From NCBI GenBank assembly GCA_013388525.1, contig JACAFA010000195.1, forward strand, positions 1 through 12,972: a DNA stretch of 12,972 nucleotides, given 5' to 3'. Position 1 is the first letter of the stretch, and every line of letters begins with the position of its first letter. Of this stretch, positions 1 through 6,110 are shown one piece after another. Origin of the DNA: Ignavibacteriaceae bacterium. Lineage in GTDB: Bacteria; Bacteroidota; Ignavibacteria; Ignavibacteriales; Ignavibacteriaceae. The notes under the pieces were generated by a model. That model had not been told where the DNA came from. It searched no databases and saw only the letters and a list, made by a program, of their open reading frames with translations. A program made the translations under genes and the position numbers.

Positions 1-198
1 GCACCGCCTCTTGTAGTTCATTTTGATCCGTCCTGGTGGCATACTTTTAATATAAATGGAGAAGATGAGATAGAAATGTTTAATAAAATTGCTAAGCGAG
101 AAGAGTTACCAATTGGCTTATTGCTAATTGACTTAAATTTTATACGCAGCTATAGTTTTGAATCATTAAAAAGAAGGATTCATTTTGAGATGAGATAA
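1..198 (+). CDS. 3' end of an unrecognised protein (65 C-terminal residues)
   Basis: An open frame runs from the first base of the window to a TAA at 196-198, giving 65 residues with no start codon visible. The peptide begins APPLVVHFDPSWWHTFNING and ends SLKRRIHFEMR. Its composition is that of a normal soluble protein: mixed charge, aromatic residues and a hydrophobic LPIGLLLIDL patch around residues 41-50. I do not recognise a family and assign no function. It lies on the opposite strand from the block that follows and ends well before the minus-strand terminator at 472-496. It is in a different frame from the sorting-tail remnant downstream, so the two are probably not one gene. The reading frame is well supported by its length without stops, but identity is unknown because the body of the gene is outside the window. 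Confidence 0.6.
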   Translation, partial: APPLVVHFDPSWWHTFNINGEDEIEMFNKIAKREELPIGLLLIDLNFIRSYSFESLKRRIHFEMR

Positions 199-260
199 AA
201 ACCAGTTGTTAAGCATTTCTGCAATCGACATAAACCTCCATTCGATATACATATCAATAA

Positions 261-428
261 AAATTCCTGAAACAGAGAACAACTCTAACAAGCAGAAGAA
301 AAGAAGTTACATTTAACTCATCTAACCTGGCGAGCGGTGTTATCATCTACCAATTGGTTGCAGAGAATCCTTCGACAAGCTCAGGACAAGGACTTAAGAG
401 TTCGAAGAAGATGATTTTGCTGAAGTGA
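261..428 (+). pseudogene. Decayed C-terminal sorting tail (type IX secretion, Por-secretion-tail style) of a lost secreted protein
   Basis: A plus-strand frame open from 261 to a TGA at 426-428 contains the block EVTFNSSNLASGVIIYQLVA (303-362), then a short insert, then SSKKMILLK before the stop. This is the usual ending of proteins exported by the type IX system in Bacteroidota and Ignavibacteria: a beta-strand with (N/S)LASG, V.IYQL, then SKKM(I/L)LLK. No start codon or protein body precedes it; the frame is blocked by TAA at 258-260. Upstream, in a different frame (about 242-277), the translation ISIKIPETE resembles the earlier strand of the same domain, which suggests at least one frameshift and a deletion. 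Between the two conserved blocks lies an extra PSTSSGQG encoded by the repeat at 369-387. I read this as a gene relic; the family match is from memory of the motif, not from a profile search. Confidence 0.55.
369..387. repeat. Dispersed-repeat-type motif inside the sorting-tail remnant
   Basis: The 19 bases CCTTCGACAAGCTCAGGAC match a short motif that I recall occurring in many copies in unrelated bacterial genomes, usually intergenic or as in-frame inserts read as PSTSSGQ. Here it reads in frame as PSTSSGQ within the sorting-tail remnant. An imperfect inverted arrangement surrounds it: CTTCGA at 370-375 can pair with TCGAAG at 402-407, and CTC with GAG just inside. Only one copy is present in this window, so its repeated nature is inferred from prior knowledge. 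Confidence 0.45.
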
Positions 429-471
429 CACATTTGAATTCTCTTTTCAGGAAGAGAAAATTTAAAAACAA

Positions 472-496
472 AAAACCCTCCTTGATGGAGGGTTTT
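472..496 (-). terminator. Rho-independent terminator of rplU-rpmA
   Basis: AAAACCCTCC (472-481) and GGAGGGTTTT (487-496) form a perfect 10-bp stem with a 5-base loop. On the minus strand the stem is followed by a T-rich run (TTTTTTGTTTTT), placing it 21 bases past the rpmA stop. The stem also ends in TTTT on the plus strand, so it may stop plus-strand transcription from the left edge too. Confidence 0.9.
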
Positions 497-517
497 CTAT
501 TTTAATTAATTATTCAA

Positions 518-772
518 TTAAGATGCGTAAACACTAACATATTTTCTGTTATTTCTTTTTACTTCAAATTTTACAACACCATCTGCAACGGCAAATAATG
601 TATCGTCATTTCCTTTTTTAACATTAACTCCTGGATGAAACTTAGTTCCGCGTTGTCTTACCAGGATATTTCCGGCAATTACTTTTTCGCCGCCAAATCT
701 TTTTACACCGAGATACTGCGGATTGCTGTCTCTTCCGTTTCTTGTTGAGCCTTGTCCTTTTTTATGTGCCAT
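518..772 (-). CDS. rpmA: 50S ribosomal protein L27
   Basis: This is large-subunit ribosomal protein L27, whose N-terminal tail reaches toward the peptidyl-transferase centre. The 84-residue product starts [16 protein letters not shown] and contains GVKRFGGE, then [14 protein letters not shown], which are the family hallmarks; full length is normal. It begins directly with MAHKK, without the cleavable N-terminal extension seen in Firmicutes. The ATG at 770-772 has AAGGA eight bases upstream. It follows rplU by 34 bases on the same strand, the conserved L21-L27 order, and is closed by the terminator at 472-496. I see no separate promoter in the 34-base gap, so it is probably expressed from the promoter upstream of rplU. 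Confidence 0.98.
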   Translation of the reverse strand: MAHKKGQGSTRNGRDSNPQYLGVKRFGGEKVIAGNILVRQRGTKFHPGVNVKKGNDDTLFAVADGVVKFEVKRNNRKYVSVYAS

Positions 773-806
773 GACTTAATTCCTTATTTATAAACTTTGT
801 TGGTTT

Positions 807-1115
807 CTATGAAATCTTTAGAATTTCTACTTTTGTGTATTGCTGTCTGTGCCCGGCTTTTTTCTTATAGCTTTTTCTGATTTTTTTCTTGAATACAATA
901 ACTTTATCATCTTTTATATGTTCAAGAACTTTTGCGGTTACTTTTGCGCCTTTAACTTCGGGAGTTCCGATTTTAACTCCTTTTGAATCACCTAACATTA
1001 AAACGGAGTTAAAAGTTACTTCAGAATCAACTTTTTCTTTTAATCTGGGGACGTAATACTTATTATTTTCCAGAACTTTTATCTGGTCTCCCAGAACATT
1101 TATAATTGCAAACAT
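807..1115 (-). CDS. rplU: 50S ribosomal protein L21
   Basis: Ribosomal protein L21 is a large-subunit protein that binds 23S rRNA. The 102-residue length is typical. The N-terminus MFAIINVLGDQIKV fits the usual (M)YAIIxxGGKQYKV pattern. The C-terminal signature is clear: VFKKKIRKSYKKKAGHRQ, followed by YTKVEI. The ATG at 1113-1115 is preceded on the minus strand by AAGGAAAAGAAGAAGAA, a purine-rich ribosome-binding region. It is the first gene after the promoter at 1147-1177 and is followed by rpmA. The predicted leader is only about 25 bases, so there is no room for an autoregulatory L21 leader structure. Confidence 0.98.
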   Translation of the reverse strand: MFAIINVLGDQIKVLENNKYYVPRLKEKVDSEVTFNSVLMLGDSKGVKIGTPEVKGAKVTAKVLEHIKDDKVIVFKKKIRKSYKKKAGHRQQYTKVEILKIS

Positions 1116-1146
1116 TTCTTCTTCTTTTCCTTAAAATTTTGAGGCA

Positions 1147-1177
1147 CAAATCTATGCAAAGATGACCTCTATGTCAA
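1147..1177 (-). promoter_or_regulatory. Promoter of rplU-rpmA
   Basis: Read on the minus strand, TTGACA (1177-1172) is followed after exactly 17 bases by TAGATTTG (1154-1147). The downstream element fits the Bacteroidota -7 consensus TAnnTTTG, and the upstream one is a perfect canonical -35. Transcription would start near 1140, about 25 bases before the rplU ATG. It lies in the 92-base gap between the histidine kinase stop and rplU. Confidence 0.75.
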
Positions 1178-1207
1178 TCCCTATTTATATAAAATTAGCA
1201 AAAGAAC

Positions 1208-2257
1208 TTATTTTTTGAGTAAAAATGAAAACTCAGAACCTTCACCAACCTTGCTTTTAACATCTACTTTTGAATTGTGTGCTTCTACTATGTGTTTAAC
1301 AATTGCAAGACCTAATCCTGTTCCGCCCTGTGACCTTGAACGGGCTTTATCTACTCTAAAGAACCTTTCAAAAATTCTGTCGAGATAATTTTCAGGAATA
1401 CCTATTCCGGTATCACTGACTGCAATTTTTGCATGCTTATTATCTTCTTCAACACGTACTTCAATTTTTCCCTTTTCAGTATATTTTATAGCATTAAGAA
1501 TCAGGTTAACAAGAACCTGTCTCAGCTTATCTTTATCACCAAAAACTTCGAGATCAGCTCTTGCAGGGATATAATTCAACTCAAGATTTTTGTCCTCAGC
1601 GATTTTCTTATTATCCTGAATGACCTGGCTAATTAAATCATGAATCTTAAAGTATCTGTAACTCATCCGCATTTCACCGGATTCTATCATAGAAATATCA
1701 ATCAGATCATTCAACAGGTTACTCAGTGAAACGGTATGCTGATTAGCTTTTTCAAGAAAGTGTATATTTACATTTTTATCGTGTAAAGCGCCGTTCAATA
1801 AAGTTTCAATGTATCCCTGAATTGCAAAAATTGGTGTTCTTAATTCGTGAGAGACATTTGCAATAAATTGTGAACGCATTTTCTGTAATCGCTGAAGATA
1901 TTCAATATCACTTTTTTCTTTCTTAAACATCTTCTTGATTGCTTTCTGTAATGCAAGAAGGTTTGAGCCAAGTTTAATTTCTTCTTCACTGTTATATTTA
2001 TTCTTACGGATATTGTTGATGATTGTTTTTATTTCATCAAGCTCCTTATTTCTTCTTCTGCCGATCAGGTAAAGTGCAGATATATCTATAATAATAATTG
2101 AAATAATAAGAGAAGGTAGTAATGAAAAATCCTGTGTAAGGATAAGTATTATGAGGATAAATAAAACATTAAAAAACAAGAACTCCCTGTAATAAACTAA
2201 TGAGGATGCCAGATGAGATGAAAATTTATTCGTTGAGTTTGAATCTGTATCCAACAC
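1208..2257 (-). CDS. PhoR-like membrane sensor histidine kinase
   Basis: This is the kinase partner of the response regulator just upstream: it autophosphorylates on His and passes the phosphate on. The 349 residues show two transmembrane helices (about 26-41 and 47-66) separated by only a few residues, so there is essentially no external sensor domain. A charged coiled linker without an obvious PAS domain follows. Then come the H-box SHELRTP (His137), the N-box NLILNAIKYT (Asn255), the G1 box DTGIGIP (282-288) and the G2 box GGTGLGLAI (311-319). All catalytic boxes are intact. The frame overlaps the 3' end of the regulator gene by 32 bases when started at the GTG at 2257. No ATG is available before residue 110, so the exact start is uncertain, but the helices require a start in this region. 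The architecture is PhoR/WalK-like; without pst genes nearby, a phosphate signal cannot be claimed. Confidence 0.9.
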   Translation of the reverse strand: MLDTDSNSTNKFSSHLASSLVYYREFLFFNVLFILIILILTQDFSLLPSLIISIIIIDISALYLIGRRRNKELDEIKTIINNIRKNKYNSEEEIKLGSNLLALQKAIKKMFKKEKSDIEYLQRLQKMRSQFIANVSHELRTPIFAIQGYIETLLNGALHDKNVNIHFLEKANQHTVSLSNLLNDLIDISMIESGEMRMSYRYFKIHDLISQVIQDNKKIAEDKNLELNYIPARADLEVFGDKDKLRQVLVNLILNAIKYTEKGKIEVRVEEDNKHAKIAVSDTGIGIPENYLDRIFERFFRVDKARSRSQGGTGLGLAIVKHIVEAHNSKVDVKSKVGEGSEFSFLLKK

Positions 2258-2915
2258 CTTTTATCGTCTCGATAATTTCTGAGTGTTTGCCTAACTTTTC
2301 TCTGACTTTTCGGATGTGAACATCAATTGTCCTGTCAATAACATAAACATCATTTCCCCATATTTCCTTCAATAATGTTTCTCTTTTCAATACTTTGTCC
2401 GGGTTACTGGCAAGAAAATGAAGTAATTGAAATTCTTTGCGTGGAAAAAATATCTCCTTGTTATTTATCCTGACCTTATACTTTTCAACATCAATTTCTA
2501 ATACACCGATTTTTAGTGGTTTTGTTTCCTTAGCTTTTTCATCCGAACGGGATATTTTTCTGAGATTCGATTTTATTCGGGCAACTAATTTTTTTGGAGA
2601 GATTGGTTTCTGAATATAATCACTTGCACCGAGATCAAGTCCTTTTATTTCATCGGTCTCACCTGATTTTGCAGTAAGAAAGATGATTGGGATATCCTGG
2701 TATTCTTTATTCTTTTTAATTTGCTGATAAAGTTCATAACCATCCACCCCGGGCATCATTATATCAAGAACAATCAAATCAGGGTGATGTGAAATCTTTT
2801 TCATAGCATCGATTCCATTTGTACTAACCAGCACCTCAAAATTTTCCTGCTCAAGATTATATTTGAGGAACTCCAGAATATCTACTTCGTCATCAACCAG
2901 TAAAATTTTTTTCAT
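2226..2915 (-). CDS. PhoB/OmpR-family two-component response regulator
   Basis: This is a DNA-binding response regulator of 229 residues, the normal length. The receiver domain (about 1-120) has the acidic pair Asp8-Asp9, the phosphoacceptor Asp51 in VLDIMMPG, Thr81 and Lys103 in the QKP motif, so phosphorylation should work. The C-terminal winged-helix domain (about 133-228) carries FPRKEFQLLHFL, the recognition-helix region DRTIDVHIRKVREKLG (195-210) and the wing GVGYRF. The ATG at 2913-2915 lies 3 bases after the oxidoreductase stop, and the 3' end overlaps the kinase gene, so the three are probably translated from one message. The target genes cannot be told from the sequence. Confidence 0.95.
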   Translation of the reverse strand: MKKILLVDDEVDILEFLKYNLEQENFEVLVSTNGIDAMKKISHHPDLIVLDIMMPGVDGYELYQQIKKNKEYQDIPIIFLTAKSGETDEIKGLDLGASDYIQKPISPKKLVARIKSNLRKISRSDEKAKETKPLKIGVLEIDVEKYKVRINNKEIFFPRKEFQLLHFLASNPDKVLKRETLLKEIWGNDVYVIDRTIDVHIRKVREKLGKHSEIIETIKGVGYRFKLNE

Positions 2916-2918
2916 TGC

Positions 2919-3923
2919 TCAATCAATTTTTATTTCCTGATCTTTTTCAGCGGAAATATACATACTCTCAGCTATTTTAAGTAGCTGCAATGCTTCTTCA
3001 CCTGAAGAAAAAACAGGATTTAATCCTCTAACTGCACCGACAAAGCTCTTTAATTCATTCAGATAAGATTTTTTAAACGCTTCTGTTGGAGAATCTACAA
3101 ATGTTGAGCCCAGATCAATTTGTTCATCATCAAGAACTTTGATTAGCTTGAAAGGATGAGCACCAATACTTCCTTTTGTTCCATAAACATTTGTAAAAAA
3201 AGTATCCTTTTCTTCAGCCATGTTCCAGCTTGCTTCAATATTTATAGTCACAGATTTTTCACATCTAATAAGACTAATTGAAGTGTCTTCCAGATTCTTT
3301 GAATGATGATAATAATTCTTTGTTGAAACGGAAATTACTCTGGGATAATCGGCAAGCCAGAGTGCAAGATCAACAAGATTAATTCCCAGATCCAAAATTA
3401 CTCCACCGCCTGCTTCTTCTCTTTTACTGAACCACTTCTCTGAACTGCTTTGTTTCCTTACCCAACCGCACTTGATATAAAATGGATTTCCAATTTCGCC
3501 GGCATCGATCAGGCTTCTGATTAGCATTGAATCAGGTCTATACCGTAAATTCATTCCAACCATTAATTTCTTGTTATACTTTTTTGCACAATCAATTATT
3601 TCTTTTCCTTCACTACTGTTTCGTGCAAGAGGTTTTTCAACAAGAACGTCTTTACCTGCACTCAGACAATCAATAGCGATCTGTTTATGAAGATGGGTTG
3701 GTGTAGAAATAATTACTGCATCAGTTTCGTCGTTGTTAAGGAGTTGCGAATAGTCATTAAATTTCTTTTTTATACCATATTTATCTGCTACAGTATTTAA
3801 TCTGCTCTTGTTGATTTCAGCAACTGAAGTTATCTCTACATTTTTTATTTTCAACAGATTCGGAATGTGCACTAATTGTGCAACACTTCCCAAACCAATA
3901 ACAGAAATCCTTGTCTTTTCCAT
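2919..3923 (-). CDS. Gfo/Idh/MocA-family NAD(P)-dependent oxidoreductase
   Basis: These proteins oxidise or reduce sugar, cyclitol or sugar-nucleotide substrates with NAD(P). The 334-residue product has an N-terminal Rossmann fold with GLGSVAQ (10-16) and the conserved EKP (Glu96-Lys97-Pro98), whose Lys is the usual catalytic and cofactor-contacting residue. A C-terminal alpha/beta domain follows, with GGGVILDLGINLVD (172-185). In the canonical pattern the last motif is D-x3-H; here Asp178 is present but the His position is Asn182 (codon AAT). This may mean changed chemistry or loss of dehydrogenase activity. I chose the ATG at 3921-3923, which overlaps the dxs stop as TGATG; a TTG one codon upstream (3926) is also possible and has slightly better spacing to AAGG. 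The substrate is unknown. Confidence 0.88.
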   Translation of the reverse strand: MEKTRISVIGLGSVAQLVHIPNLLKIKNVEITSVAEINKSRLNTVADKYGIKKKFNDYSQLLNNDETDAVIISTPTHLHKQIAIDCLSAGKDVLVEKPLARNSSEGKEIIDCAKKYNKKLMVGMNLRYRPDSMLIRSLIDAGEIGNPFYIKCGWVRKQSSSEKWFSKREEAGGGVILDLGINLVDLALWLADYPRVISVSTKNYYHHSKNLEDTSISLIRCEKSVTINIEASWNMAEEKDTFFTNVYGTKGSIGAHPFKLIKVLDDEQIDLGSTFVDSPTEAFKKSYLNELKSFVGAVRGLNPVFSSGEEALQLLKIAESMYISAEKDQEIKID

Positions 3924-5842
3924 CAATAAGTAACCTTCTCAGTTGCTTTTAAGCTCTTAAGGAAAGAGGTAATCTGCGTAACTATTCCCTGAGGATCAAT
4001 TTCTATTAGTTTATGAAGTTCAGCCTGTGTTCCATGATCAATGAATTTATCAGGGATGCCAATACGCAGAATATCATTCTTAAAATTCTTATCAGTAAGA
4101 TATTCAACAACTGCTGAACCAAAGCCACCGGGTAAATTATTCTCTTCAATTGTTACAATTTTATCGTGAGTTGCCGCTATCTCATCAAGAATCTGGGTAT
4201 CAAGCGGTTTGATGAAACGCATATTTATCAGTTCGCTATGGATACCATTATCATTTAGAATTTCAACTGCTTTTGATGCATAATTTACCATCGAACCAAT
4301 TGCAAGAATTGCAACATCTTCGCCACGGGATAAGACTTCAGCCTTACCAATTTCAATTCTGCTGAAACCGGGCTCGAGCTTAACGCCTAGAGCAGAACCT
4401 CTTGGATATCTAACTGCAACCGGACCATCACAATGTTCAATTGCTGTATAAACCATATTCCGAAGTTCGGCTTCGTCTTTAGGAGCCATCAAAACCATTC
4501 CCGGAATGATTCTTAAATATGCAAGATCAAATGTACCATGGTGAGTTGGTCCATCTGCACCAACTAATCCCGCTCTGTCCAAAATAAAAACTACATGCAG
4601 TTTCTGAAGAGCAACATCGTGTACGATCTGATCAAATGCTCTTTGAAGAAAAGTTGAGTAAATCGCTACGACCGGAGTAATTCCCTGAGTTGCAAGACCT
4701 GCTGCAAAAGTTACAGCATGTTCTTCTGCTATTCCAACATCATAATAGTTTGATGGAATTTTTTCTTTAAGAATATCAAGTCCGGTTCCATCTGGCATAG
4801 CTGCAGTAATACCGACAACTTTGGGATTATTCTGAATGATTTCAACAAGAGAGTTACCAAAAATTTTTGTATAAGCAACCGGTTCATTTGATTTTTTGTA
4901 TGCCTGACCTGTTACTTTATCGAATGGAGTTGAAGCATGAAGCCTTTGTGAATGACTCTCGGCAGGTTTATATCCTTTTCCTTTTTGAGTGATGGCATGA
5001 ATGAGAATTGGACCTTTGAGATCTTTCACCTGCTGAAAGATTTTTATTGTCTGATGCAGATTGTGTCCATTAACCGGTCCGAAATATCTGAAACCTAATG
5101 CTTCAAATAACATTCCCGGTGTTATGACGGCTTTGATACCCTGCTCAAGTCTTACAGCAACCCGCCTCATCCGATCTCCAAACTGATCGAGTTTACCGGT
5201 AAGATCCCAGATCTGTCCTTTAAATTTATTATAATCAGGATGGGTAATCATCTCTGTAAAATAATTTGAAATCTGCCAGACGTTTGGTGCAATTGACATA
5301 TTGTTATCGTTCAGAACAACAATCAAATCAGTTTTCAAAACACCGGAGTTGTTCATAGCTTCATAAGCCATACCGCCGGTCATTGCACCATCACCAATAA
5401 CTGCGATAACTTTTTTATCCACCTTGGTAATGTTTTTTGCAGTCGCCATACCAAGCGCTGCAGAAATAGAGGTTGACGCATGACCTGCACCAAAAGTATC
5501 ATATTCACTTTCAGAACGTTTCAGGAAACCACTTATTCCCCCAAACTGACGAATTCTGTTGAGAGCTTCTTTTCTTCCTGTGAGAATTTTATGCGGATAT
5601 GCCTGATGACCTGTATCCCAAACCACAAGATCGTGGGGAGTGTTAAATACTTTATGAATTGCGACTGTTAACTCTACAGTGCCAAGTCCTCCTCCAAAGT
5701 GTCCGCCAATTTCTGAAATGGTATCCACCATGTATTCACGTATATCAGTGCATAATTGCTTTAGCTGAGGAAGTGATAACTGCCGGATATCTGACGGGTA
5801 ATCTACCTTTGAAAGAATCGGATATTTCTGTTCATCAATCAT
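3923..5842 (-). CDS. dxs: 1-deoxy-D-xylulose-5-phosphate synthase
   Basis: Dxs condenses pyruvate and glyceraldehyde 3-phosphate, using thiamine diphosphate, in the first step of the MEP isoprenoid pathway. The 639 residues are near the usual 620-640. Visible landmarks are GGHFGGGLG with His48, WDTGHQAYPHK (75-85), the diphosphate/Mg site GDGAMTGG (150-157) followed by NDNNMSI, the catalytic Glu in AEEHAVTFAAG (about Glu374), and DRAGLVGADGPTHHG (422-436) of the pyrimidine domain. A C-terminal transketolase-like domain follows, with EENNLPGGFGSAV. The ATG at 5840-5842 has GGGAGG 13 bases upstream, a rather long spacing. It lies 32 bases downstream of xseB, an association also seen in enterobacteria (xseB-ispA-dxs), but here no ispA lies between. 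The next gene starts within its stop codon. Confidence 0.98.
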   Translation of the reverse strand: MIDEQKYPILSKVDYPSDIRQLSLPQLKQLCTDIREYMVDTISEIGGHFGGGLGTVELTVAIHKVFNTPHDLVVWDTGHQAYPHKILTGRKEALNRIRQFGGISGFLKRSESEYDTFGAGHASTSISAALGMATAKNITKVDKKVIAVIGDGAMTGGMAYEAMNNSGVLKTDLIVVLNDNNMSIAPNVWQISNYFTEMITHPDYNKFKGQIWDLTGKLDQFGDRMRRVAVRLEQGIKAVITPGMLFEALGFRYFGPVNGHNLHQTIKIFQQVKDLKGPILIHAITQKGKGYKPAESHSQRLHASTPFDKVTGQAYKKSNEPVAYTKIFGNSLVEIIQNNPKVVGITAAMPDGTGLDILKEKIPSNYYDVGIAEEHAVTFAAGLATQGITPVVAIYSTFLQRAFDQIVHDVALQKLHVVFILDRAGLVGADGPTHHGTFDLAYLRIIPGMVLMAPKDEAELRNMVYTAIEHCDGPVAVRYPRGSALGVKLEPGFSRIEIGKAEVLSRGEDVAILAIGSMVNYASKAVEILNDNGIHSELINMRFIKPLDTQILDEIAATHDKIVTIEENNLPGGFGSAVVEYLTDKNFKNDILRIGIPDKFIDHGTQAELHKLIEIDPQGIVTQITSFLKSLKATEKVTY

Positions 5843-5874
5843 TAAATAAAATAAACCTCCCTATTGTAACAAAA

Positions 5875-6102
5875 TTAATCTTCTTCATTATTTGAAATTT
5901 TTCCAAGCTCTTTTTTAAGCTCGGTAATCTTCAACTCTGCCTCCTTCAGCGTCTTCAAGCAGGATTTTGAAAGTTTAACTCCTTCTTCAAAAAGTTCAAT
6001 AGCTTCTTCAAGTTCAACGCTATCTTCTTCAAGAATACGGCTTATTTCTTCCAGACGGGATAGATCCTGTTCAAAATTACTTTTAGATTTTTTCTTTGCC
6101 AT
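5875..6102 (-). CDS. xseB: Exodeoxyribonuclease VII small subunit
   Basis: XseB is the small helical subunit that binds the XseA C-terminal region in multiple copies to form exonuclease VII, which degrades single-stranded DNA from both ends. The 75-residue length is typical. The sequence has the expected two-helix pattern: FEQDLSRLEEISRILEED, then VELEEAIELFEEGVKLSKSC, followed by a charged LKEAELKITELKK segment and an acidic tail. The ATG at 6100-6102 lies only 8 bases after the xseA stop with no good Shine-Dalgarno, so coupled translation with xseA is likely. Confidence 0.96.
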   Translation of the reverse strand: MAKKKSKSNFEQDLSRLEEISRILEEDSVELEEAIELFEEGVKLSKSCLKTLKEAELKITELKKELGKISNNEED

Positions 6103-6110
6103 AAAACTTT

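Noticed and set aside
1..428. One secreted protein running from the left-edge fragment into the sorting tail
   Set aside because: The left frame stops at 196-198, and the tail is in another frame blocked by TAA at 258-260. Joining them would need a frameshift and loss of stops, and the left peptide does not look like the repeat or beta domains that usually precede such tails.
439..458. Second terminator hairpin (TTCTCTT / AAGAGAA)
   Set aside because: The 7-bp stem is AT-rich and has no T-run on the plus side; it lies beyond the much stronger terminator at 472-496 for minus-strand transcription.
1208..2915. Naming the pair phoR and phoB
   Set aside because: The domain layout matches, but no phosphate transport genes or Pho-box-like repeats are seen, and many OmpR-family pairs look the same.
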